NCBI GenBank assembly: GCA_032622095.1 | Contig: CP136063.1 | Coordinates: forward strand, 148,171,379 to 148,235,378 | Length of the DNA stretch: 64,000 bases | Direction: 5' to 3' | Origin: Siphonodentalium dalli | Taxonomy: Eukaryota > Mollusca > Scaphopoda > Gadilida > Siphonodentaliidae | Shown here: piece after piece, positions 13,601 to 25,600 of the stretch | Numbering within the stretch: the stretch's first letter is position 1 | Layout: each line of letters starts with the position of its first letter | The notes under the pieces: generated by a model | What the model was told of the DNA's origin: nothing | Seen by the model: the letters and a program-made list of their open reading frames with translations, nothing else | Databases searched by the model: none | Program-made: the position numbers and the translations under genes

Positions 13601-16600
13601 ATGGGTTCATATTTGGTGTGGATGTTCCCTAGGTGATTCTCATTCAGATTTGTTCAAATGCAGTCACTGGGTCAAATAGTTGCGAAGCCAGGGCCATAAC
13701 TCTTTCCCACCATAGTAATTCTTTTAAACATCTTCAGAACAATAAGACCGAATGGTTTCATATTTGGTGTGAATGTTCCCTAGGTGACTCACATTCAGAT
13801 TTGTTCAAATGAGTTTACTTGAAATAGTTGCGAAGCCAGGGCCATAACTCTTTCCCTCCATAGTATTCTTAAAGTGACTTCTTCTCAAATACCATCAGGC
13901 TATATGGGTTCATATTTGGTATGAAGGATCCTTGGGTGACTGGGGTTCAGCTTTGTTCAAATCAGGTCACTGGGTCAAATGTGGGCGGGGCCAGGGACAT
14001 AACTCCAAATTTTTTGTTTTAGATTTAACTCTTTAGATATCTACTTCTTTTAAAGTGATTATGAAAAGTTCTGACTGTTGTGGTCTCCAGAGTCCCAGTC
14101 TTATCAGTCTTTGCAGTCTGGTGAGCGACCCCACAGTCATTGACTGTCTTGTTACTGAAGATGATCACATACAAAAGCAAGATTCTTGAGTGATATAACA
14201 TTATTGTGTACCAAAATTCACCGTATATGGCAACATTGTGAAAACCAGGAGGGTCATTCCTGTTACCAAAATGTCACTCCTGTTACCAATGTCGCTCCTG
14301 TTACCAGTGCGTATCTATATTTTATTAAAAAAAACTCATCCAAAGAAAACAGTTATTATTATATTGGGATTGGTACAAAGTGCCGTTACTTATGCAAATT
14401 TGATAAACTTGGAACTCTTAAGTTCATGGCCTACAGAGTAATCAGTTTTGTACTTTAATGCAATAAATGTGTGAGTTGACCCATGCTTATAGAGATTTTA
14501 AACATATTCACTATGATGAGCTTATTCAAGCTCAATTATTTCCAAGAAGTGACAAAAGGTAATAACAATAAATATATTTTAGTCGTATGAAATGACTGCT
14601 ATTGGTGTAAGCTGATTGTTGTTTGTTAGTAACAGGAGTGACATATTTTACTACTTTGCTTGAATAAGTCATGTTGCCATGGCAATAGGAATAAAATTCC
14701 AGCGTGCCAAAGCAAACCCTAATTCATGGTGAGTCATCAGGTTCGACATGGAAATGTTTTTTTGTGTGAATTCGAACTTTGAATTTCGCATAATGCAATC
14801 TTCCAAATTGTACAGTTTTCAAATATTCACCCAAGTACAGCTGAATGGGTCTGAAAATCAGGAAATTCCAATTGTGTCTGTATACATATATGCCACTGTT
14901 AATCATTTTTACGAAAGCATTGATGAAATTTATGTGCAAAATGAGAAATCGCCATAGATTATCGAAGGTGCATTTCATTACCATTATCCCCAAAATATGC
15001 ACTAAAATAGGGTTATAAAGGATGATATTTGCGAGTTTTGTTCTGCTCACATAAATGTCATACCTGTAGTGCAATTAGCACTTTTTTTGTGGCATAAAAA
15101 TGACATTAAACAAACAAAACACCCAATTTATTCACAAACAAGTGTGCAATGGCATCTTGTCAGACTTGTCCATATATTTGTGCTGTCAGTCATTTTGACA
15201 TTCGCAGGTCTATGACAGTTAAAACCAAGCGCTTCATGTTCGAGAATGTGAAAATTTTAATAAAAACTAGATAATTTTCAAGAAAAATTCTCTGAACTTC
15301 AATTATTTATTCTTTCACAGAAAAACATGCTTCCTCATAGTCATATTGAACAATACAATGAGAGTAAATCTAGGTAATTTAAAAAACAATTCCGACCTGT
15401 AACGCCTCTGCCAAAAAAAAAAATGCTTCCTTTTCACCAATGATGGTTTTTCTGAGTCACATAGTCATGTTGAATGATACAATGTCAGTAACTGACCATT
15501 AGATGTTAAGGGAAAATAAATTCAGATGGGAGGAGATAAACAAGGTAATTTGAAAACAATTCCAAATATAAGGCCAAATAAAAATTATTATTTGAGTCTC
15601 AGACACCGCTGCTTTGACATTTTTACCGGTTGCAATCGATACGAGTGTAAACAATCAGAACCATTTTGCCTTGGTTTATTTGTATATTTAATAACCTGGT
15701 TTGAGAACTCCAAGTAGTGCTCTCGGTGCTGGAATTATATAATCACATCCCTGGTCATTAGAAATAAAAATTAAAAATAAAGTTCTCGCTCCCTCATTGA
15801 TTCCGAAAAAAATTGCCTGAGACTTTATTAGCTTTTTTTTTTGTTGGCCTAATGCCTCTGCCATTGAAGAAAAAAAACATGCTTCCTGATCACCAATTAT
15901 GGTTTTTCAGAGTCACATAGTCATATTCAATGATAAAATGATAATATTTTTAGTCGGTTCATTCGAATCCATATTGGCCTGTTTCAGTCGGCCTTACCAG
16001 TAAATGGTCAGTTTGTTTGGTAAAGGGTTCAAGTAACCAGGACATTGTCTAAATTAGAGATAATTATTAGATATCTAGACTGTTCATAATAAATAAAAAC
16101 TGAATTTTTTCCCCAGTTACGTAATTAGTGTGGGGATTGTTGACAAAGTTCGTCAGTACTTCAGCAATGTAAGAGGACCAATAGAACATGACAAGGATGC
16201 AGCTGATTTCCTGCAACACAGTATTGGATTCATCACATCTATGACGAAGTTCATGTCCAAAAGGTATGTTTCGAAATATTTTCATAACAGTTAGAGCACA
16301 ATAAATAGCTTTATAGAAATACCAGGATTCTGGAGTTATTAGATCGTTTACATCAATATCATGAACAGGAGGTCTCAGAATTAGAATTTCTTTTTCTATA
16401 AAGGAATTTTTTAAATCCCTAGAATGTTGTACTGTCAATGTTAGGTTGAATATCAGTAACCCAAAAACCCCACTTAACTCGACGTTATGGGCTCGACTGA
16501 TTGGAGAATGACACCACATCTCGTGGAAGACAATGTACAGTAAAACAAAGTGTGTTGACAACTCATCTACCAACATGAAAAATTGGCACAATAGAAAACA

Positions 16601-19600
16601 CCAAGTCCTGACTCCTGAATCAATTTCACCCCGATGATAATTCAATGCCAACAAAACCGGGATCTTCAACAGACTGTGGTCACGGTGGGTACCAGAACAA
16701 GGAATGACTATTAATGGCTTTTGGCTGTACCAACATATCCGGTAACAAGAGAGAAGAGAAGAATACCTAATCGACAACTGAAGTGCCCATCCCAAAATCG
16801 ATGACTTGGAGTTCTTAAAACTTTTCTTCTCCCCCCCCCCCCCCAACTCAACACCCGAAACTCAACTAATGGACCAGGGTGTCTAAGAGCTTAAGTCCCA
16901 TTACATAAATAAAGTCATCCATTGCTACATCGACTTAGTTGACAAGAAGTCCGATCTGAAAATGAATACCCTTGATGCCCTGATGTTAGCGGGGCAATCA
17001 TAGGCTAATTTTATTGAAACAACCATCGCCAACTGCTGCAGACACTGTCAATAACATCGAAGATGACTTGCCATTAATCCAGTTCACTAAACTTGGACTC
17101 GACAAAGAAAATGAAATCTTCTGTGAACATTGATAAACTTACTCACTGTGAACATTCTAAACTTACTCACTGGCCACAAAAGATCAGATCATGGATTCCA
17201 TCTTAGCACAAAAAAAAGCAGAACGACACTTGCAAAGATGATGTAGATAGAGTCTTAAGAGCGCACTAAACCTGGCCAAACACTGCACGATTCACTGTAT
17301 GTCTGCAATCTAGTAAGACAATATTAAAACAATATTTGATGACACAACCAAACAAGGGTGCCAATCTACTGAAAATGCTGGGAATCAGTGAGAGACTCAA
17401 GAAAGATTCAGTCATAAAATACTTTGAGAACCCTCAGTACATGTATCACCAACCATTTCCATTCCTAACTTTTAGTAAAAACCAACAATCACTTATTATT
17501 TAAATGTTGTTCTTTGGCATCTCTATTGCAAATTTGTTGATATTTTGTTGTCGTATTCTGTGATTTAATACATTATTCATGAAATAATCATATAATAAAT
17601 CATAACAAACATAATCTGCTCTATTGTTTGTGATCAGCATAGTTGATGACTACTGATCTAATGTGGGTATATAGCATGTGCACATGTACAGTTGAATATT
17701 GTTGTTGTCATGTTGATTGTCAAATAAAACTCACTTGTTGGTCACCAGTTAATTGAAATGGTTAAGTCAAACAAATGGATAATTTGATATAATTGGATCC
17801 TTGTGGTTTGACTGTAGTTGTATCTTGTATTTATTCCAATGTTAATATTAAATTGCAAATGAAAAATAGTGCAATTTTTTTTTTACTGTTCTTATTTCAA
17901 ATGTGTAATGGTTCTTATTCATGAAAGCCTTGTTCTATTCTAAGAATTAAAATGCCTAACATCTATTTATAAAAGCTATCTTTTACAAGTATGCCTCAAC
18001 ATTCTTTTTTATACACCCTTTTGAAAAAAGTTTGTATTATGTAATCAGTCTGTGTCTGTATGTATGTCCATCCGTCTTGCCATCTGTCTGTCAACCGTCT
18101 ATTAACATTTTTGGTTTTCGATCGATAAATCCAGTTTGGATTATTTTATCTCAACCAAAGTTGGTATGAGTATTTCTCAACTAAATATACAGGCCAAGTT
18201 CGAATATGGGTTCCGTCCAATTATTTTTACATGAGTTACGGCCCTTTTTTTACTTCAAATTTGACCGTCTGTTAACATTTTTGGTTTCCGACCGATAACT
18301 CCAGTTTTGATTATTTGATCTGAACCAAAGCTGGTATGTGTATTTCCCAGCTAAAACTACAGACCAAGTTCGAATATGGGTTCTGTCTAATTATTTTCAC
18401 ATTTCAGATATTCAGATTATTATTTTATTTTGCAGTTGTACAATTCAAAATGGCTAAGGTGTGTATTTTGCCACGCCCTAGCGATGCTCTTGTTAAAACA
18501 TTTGAAACTAATGCCTATCGCAATTTTCTGTGTGTGTACCATCTGAACATAGCAGATAAAACACAGAATTTATCCCCAATACATCTCTAAAGTGTCCAAA
18601 TCATCTTGCAATGTTCAGCAATGTATATTCATGAATGAATCATTTTTATATATTTCATAATTTACAGCTACATGTATTAATGGAGAATTGACTTCAAATG
18701 TGTGAACTATTGGAGTTAGGTTTGTTGATGACTAAAGATTTTCAACACAGAACTGTGTTTTATTTTGTAGAAATGTTGTTCAGCAATCAGCAATGGTAAT
18801 AATTTAACCCTCTCAGTACCAAGATAGCCGAGAATGGCCAAAAAATTGTTTGGACTGATGCTAATGGGACCATGTCAATGTCACCAGGGATTCACCTGGT
18901 GGAGTTGTAATTTCTGAGCTGGCCATGGGACTTTTGGTTGTTCACTATATAGCTTGATACCATTGACATGACATGACATCTTCGCTTGTTTTGTCCCAGC
19001 TTGATTTATAGCTGAAACAGCTTTCTTGGTGGATTGCCTATGAATCCCAATCGCAAGGTGTAATATCTGCGCATCATGATATGCACCAGTCATGGATAAG
19101 TCACAACATTTCAACATAATTTCCCCCTCAAATTTCTCCCTGCGACTTGCACATTGCACAATAGGCAAGTCAATAGAGGTTTGATTTCCAGCCAAAAATT
19201 ACCCAACATATGGTGACCGCAGGTATATGTAGGTTCTGAGCGGTCATATATAAGGACAGACAATTCTACCGAAGTCGAGCTAGTCGCCAAGAAATAATAT
19301 AAACCACATGGTATATTTAGTCTCTGATTCAGATGTCCTGTACCGGGTGCAATATGGTGTTGATTTATAAACTGTGCTGCAGTTTGGATTGGTCACTTTG
19401 ACTGAAAAATCCTATCAAAACAAATTGGAAAGAATATTGTACAATATTTCTACTCCCAGGTGCCAGATAATCTAGCCAATGTGAGGCTTGCTATTGATTC
19501 AAATATGGATGGATGGCCAAAATATGCCTTTTCTCTCTGCATGGAACCGAAGATTAAATTATTTTATGATGAAAACTTCATAAATGTTATTTTCACTCTG

Positions 19601-22600
19601 ACATGCACCTTCTCTGCCACCTCTGTACAACCTCCATCGCAGGCTCGCAGTAGGTTGTTGGTCAAACATCCTCTATTTTTACTCACGGCCTCCACAGCCT
19701 GCGCAGGGAAGGGCATCGATAGAATTTCTTTGGCTGCCTCTGGCAATTCCAGGTTCATTCTATCACTACACATGACGGTTTCTTGTCATAGCTACCCCAC
19801 TGACGGTGTTCCATTCTGCTGACAAGTCCTGGCTCTACCGACACATTGCCTGTCATATCAGTTCAATGTGTCACCTGCCACCTTGCCATTCCAAGGGAAT
19901 CTACAGCACGGGCCTCGACTTGTCCTCTGTTCGGCTCTTCAGGCTTTCATCCCTTCAGGTTTTGGTGTGGACCAGTAACCCTGTTAATCAACTGTGTTCT
20001 TTCCATCCACCAGTGTAACCTTGACTTTTACAGTTCCTGACCTTCTTCGGCTCCTAGGCCAGAACCTATGCAGACTTATAATTTAAATCCCGAGGCTCCG
20101 GAATTTGTTCCTCGAACCAGGCGACCTAGTCAGGATACTTACCCCTTTTCTCCATCGCTTTGACGAACGGTGCTGCAAGGAGACGAGACGTGCTGTCATT
20201 ATATCCCCTGAATTTGGAAGCGTTTGTTGCATGTCCGAGTTCGCCATGCTCATCCGAGAGTGCCTTCCAAGTGGGTAGTTTTGGATGGGTCAGTCCTTCG
20301 ATTTTGAGGCTAACACTTACTCACCATAGTGCATGCATAACCAGCACAATACTAACAGCGCCTAGGAAAACATGCACACTACAGCATTGTTGTTGTTAAT
20401 TTAAAACTGGTTCTAGCACCTGATATTTCTATTCATCACTACAACTGAGCCAAATTGTCAACAACATTGACCCTGAATATGATTTATAACTTTCCGGACT
20501 TTGAGCATACCTTGTACATGCATTGCGGTTCAGGATTTCTATTTATTTATCTTCTTTGCCAGCCACTTTTTGAAAGGCATAATGCTATGGTTTAATAAAC
20601 AAATTGTTGTATTGTTTTTCATACCGGATGTTCCTCTTTGATAATTATTATCTAATTTGTCAACAACAACTTCCACATCTGCGCTAGCACACTTCAAACG
20701 TGACGAGCGATCGTCAGTACACCTGTTTTCCACAATCGAAGGACTGGATGGGGCCTCAATTTCTGGACAAAACAATAACCTGTGGCACCTTTATCTGCCA
20801 ACTGTTTACAGCCTGCGATGCAGGCTCAGAGTAGGTTTGTGGTCATGCCTCCTCTATTTGTAGTCGTGGCCGCCAAAGCCCCCGCAGAGAAGGGCAGCGA
20901 TGGAAGTTCTGTGGCAGCTACCGCTGGTCCTGCCTCAGTCAATCCGGGTTCATTCTATCAAGGCACATACCCGTTTTCAGAACCTTTTCTTGCCATGGGT
21001 ACCCCATCGTTACCTTTCGCAGACAAGTCATGATCATTAAAGTGATTTTTTGTACAAAATTACCTCCATTATTTGTATTAGCCAGCCAATGAACCGGCTG
21101 CAGCCATTGCATGTACTGCCCTAGTGGGATCCGAACCTCTGATTCTAACAAAGCTGACTTGCATGAGTGGTGTGACGCTGACTAAATGCAACAACCTTGC
21201 TCAGGTGTCGCACCCTGTTGGGATCAACATAAAATAATTTGGTATGTGAATTTTTCAGTCAAAAATACCACACTAGAAGTTATTGTGTTTTATTTTTGTT
21301 ATTATACTTCCATATTTTAATATGGAAGTATATTGTTATTCAATTTATTATTTTTCTCCTCTATTATTATTATTCTAAGCAATTTTTCAACTCTTATATC
21401 TCCGGAAGTACAAGAGATAGGGAGCTGAAATTTCGAATGCATATAGACCTATACTATTTCTAACTAATAAGAGTATATAGGATGTTGTCCACGTTTGGTT
21501 TACAGAGTTATCTCCCTTTTTGTGAAAAAATGGGGTTGCTGTATCTCGAAAAGTATGAGCAGCAGAGACTCAAAATTTGGACCATATGTAGAACTCAGGA
21601 TTCCCTATTGAATCCATACATTATAATTTATGTCCGCGCTTTTTCTACAGAGTTGTCGCCCATGATTCGCAAAATTCGATTTATTTCATATCATGTAACC
21701 GCCTATAACATGCACGGTATCCATATTTGAGAGATTTTATGTAGTTACCCGTTATCAACTTGCTACGAAAACAAGTTTTGAACAGGGACGGACTTATATT
21801 TTGGGGTTTTGGGTGGGGGCAAAATTTTCGCAATTTTTTTTTTCGATGATTTCAACTATTTTTACTGTCGTGTATCTATAGGGTGTACTAATGATCCTCC
21901 TGAAAGAATTTTGTAAATCGGTTGAGAAATGTCCAAGTTACAGACCATCGAAAATTGTATTCATACATCGATTGAGGAGAAAGTGCTTGTGGACAAAACT
22001 CCTCCTAGACGACGCACGCGAACTGGATTTGGTTTATGTGAGCGTGTTATCCATAGAAAGAAGACGAAATGGTGCAATTTTGACGAAGATCCAAAAACAT
22101 TGGTCCATATTAGGGAGGGGGCAAAAATTGTCATATTATTTTGGTCTCCGATTTGAACCAAAATTGTTGTGAAGTATCTATAAGATGTACCGAGTGACAT
22201 TATGAGTGAATTTTGTGAATCGGTTGAAAAATGTAGAAATTGTGGCCCCTTCATTTTTTTCAAGTTTACAGAAGATGCACTATGAATTCAAATTCCTTCA
22301 ACCAATCGTCAATTGTTTAGTGTCATTCGGTGGGGAATTTATAATACTTTTAAACGATTACCGACTTGCCTTATTATGTCGATGGAAGCCCGATATAATC
22401 GAAATGTATGTACTGAACAGCATTAATATAGGTCTATATAGTAGAATATCGCCACAATATCTTACTAGAACCCTACTAAATATTAAAGGGGCATCAAATG
22501 CGAACACAATGACGCAAAAATTAGCTCGATATCTCGAAGATTGGCCGAGATATGGCGACTTTTCTACACGCATCACCTAATTCCGAGGCAAGGGTGGGGG

Positions 22601-25600
22601 TCACACCAGAACGTTCCAACTGAACACAGAAATGTCAATAAACCATACTATCGACATACCAATCAATTCCGTGCGAATCCCTTATTATACTTCCATATTT
22701 TAATATGGAAGTATATTGTTATTCAATTTATTATTTTTCTCCTCTATTATTATTCTAAGCAATTTTTCAACTCTTATATCTCCGGAAGTACAAGAGATAG
22801 GGAGCTGAAATTTCGAATGCATATAGACCTATACTATTTCTAACTAATAAGAGTATATAGGATGTTGTCCACGTTTGGTTTACAGAGTTATCTCCCTTTT
22901 TGTGAAAAAATGGGGTTGCTGTATCTCGAAAAGTATGAGCAGCAGAGACTCAAAATTTGGACCATATGTAGAACTCAGGATTCCCTATTGAATCCATACA
23001 TTATAATTTATGTCCGCGCTTTTTCTACAGAGTTGTCGCCCATGATTCGCAAAATTCGATTTATTTCATATCATGTAACCGCCTATAACATGCACGGTAT
23101 CCATATTTGAGAGATTTTATGTAGTTACCCGTTATCAACTTGCTACGAAAACAAGTTTTGAACAGGGACGGACTTATATTTTTGGGTTTTGGGTGGGGGC
23201 AAAATTTTCGCAATTTTTTTTTTCGATGATTTCAACTATTTTTACTGTCGTGTATCTATAGGGTGTACTAATGATCCTCCTGAAAGAATTTTGTAAATCG
23301 GTTGAGAAATGTCCAAGTTACAGACCATCGAATATTAAATAATTCGGCTAATGAAGGAGTATGGGAGAGGATGAAGCATAACCGGGGAGGCGACGAAACC
23401 ATGCTGGGTAATGATACCAGGTCGGGGTGGTGAGACCAGGCCGAGGGTGGTGAGACCAGGCTGACGGGTGGCGGATGTAAACGGCAGATTTTGCAAAAAA
23501 AAAACAAAACAATTCCAGCGGTATAATATTTTTATTGCTTTTTCCGAATGGGAAGAGTGATTCGCACCGGAATATACCATTTTAAAGTTTTTTTCCCAAA
23601 CCGTTACCGATCTACGACATCGACAATAAAAATGACTTATTTTTGGCGCCAAATCCAACGGGCTAATTGATGAGCAAGGTTAATGTAGGAGCAGGTACTG
23701 CATTATCCCGTAGGTAGCCCCCCAAAGTTTGACAGGTCTACTGTAACAGTAAACTATCAAACAGCGTGCTAGCTTCCGGTGAGTTCAGACTTTTTGCAAT
23801 ATCCAACGAAAATCAAAGGGGGAAAAATTGTCTAAAAATCAAACATCGATATAAAAAAAATTTGAATAGTGGATATGATAGATAGTATCCAAGTGCAACT
23901 TATCGATATCTGCTTAATTTGCCCTAAGGTAGAAGGTTTACCCGTGGCGAGGCTTTATAATGTTAACACGTATATTTAAGTGCTGTATCACTAAGCTATT
24001 TTTCTGGCCAAATCCTAAAGGGTTAATGAAGGAGCGAGGTAATGCAGGAGCAGGTACGTTGATATATTTTTGTTAATATCCCAAAGTTTGACCCCTCTAC
24101 TCACAGAGCAACCTGACTAACGGACAGCTTGTGTTCAGGTGGGTACATATTCTCAAATTCCAACAAAAACCAAAAGTCTAAAAATACTTGGAAAAATCAA
24201 ATATGGAGATAAAATTTTGTTGACGTGTGGTTGTGATAAGGGATACCAACGCCCAACACTGGTGCGATTTCTTAAGTTTTAGAGCAAATGATTCACTCGT
24301 GGCGACGATATATAGCGTAATACATACTACATGCATAGGAACACAGCCTACATCGATATATGGCAAAAGTCGAATTTCAGGCAGGATAATGAAGGAGTGA
24401 GTGAAATGTATGAGCATCTGCATCAGTATACAATAGATACATCCTGAAAGTTTGACTGTGGTATAAAAGCCATCCGTCTAACGGAGAACATGCATCGGTT
24501 GGTCGAGGCTTTTGGCAACTTCAAGTTAAACTCGCAAAGAACAAAATGGAGAAATTGAGATAAAACAAATTGGATGTGGTCGGTACTATCCACGTGGAAA
24601 TTCGGTGAATTTGTTTAACTTTTCAAATGAATGCCCAATGAGTTAATCAAGATTAAGTGCCCGATAGATATTACATGCATTCACTTATCATGTAGAAAAA
24701 TACTCCCGGATGACAGTATACAGTTATAAAATTTAATGTGAAGGGTTAAGAATATGACTAACTCTTTAAATAACAAGTTTGAAATAGTTTTGTGGATACA
24801 AAATGATAAATATGAATTAAAGACCCTTGTCCGGAAAGACTTCTATCAGCTCATATGGAATTTATTTCAAATATTTCATCATGAAATGAGATGTTTAATT
24901 GGGACAAGTTATTGATTTATTTTTAGAACAGACCTGGTCACTGGTAACAGTAACCACTATTGTTCGTTAGCTGAACAACCACACATTTTTAGACCAGTAG
25001 ATATTCGAAATGAAATCAATATTAATCAATAGAATAATTTCCGGTCAGAATTCTTCGACTCATATTTAATATGTTATACCCTGATGACTATATAATACAT
25101 TAAGTATAGGATTATATATATGTGTAGATCAGGGTTATGTTTAATGTTAATGTTATGGACATGATGTGGTTTATAAATTGGGTTACAGTTGTGGATATTG
25201 TGAATGTCAAAATTGTGATGGTGTCAGTTTTACAAAGGATTTGGTTTTGGGTACGTGTGCACGTATGACTAGGCTTATCGAAAGGGTTATGGTAAGGTCA
25301 ATGTATAGCTATGGATATGGTTTGCAGGAGGGTAATGAATATGTTCAGGGTATTTTATTGGGTTAGAGTTAAGTGCTGTAGATATGTCTATGGAAAGGGT
25401 TGTGATTATGGATCGGCTACGACTAAGGTTGTTCTTATTGAAATATCAGGGTTATGAAGCGGTTTATGCGTAAGGATTGAATAGCGGTGGGTGGAGGATT
25501 GAATTATGGATGGTGATCGGGGATGGGGAATTTATATGGAAGTATCAAAATTCTGCAGGCCAGAATTTTAACCCTCTAGTTATTTTTGTTATTATTTTGT

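Noticed and set aside
16067-16846. Minus-strand ORF of 259 codons, the longest in the window
   Set aside because: It runs antisense to the SCAPER exon at 16117 and to a frame-broken transposase remnant on the + strand, and starts with low-complexity glycines from a C run. No domain or consistent splice context supports it.
21482-23110. Identical 82-codon ORFs at 21482 and 22862, suggesting a conserved protein
   Set aside because: They are identical because the whole 650 bp DNA segment is duplicated. There is no sign of protein-level selection, and the frame includes repeat sequence.
21302-23334. The two 650 bp direct repeats as LTRs of a short retrotransposon
   Set aside because: They do not begin TG or end CA, there is no primer-binding site or polypurine tract, no target duplication is visible, and the interval contains a diverged copy of the repeat's own 3' part.
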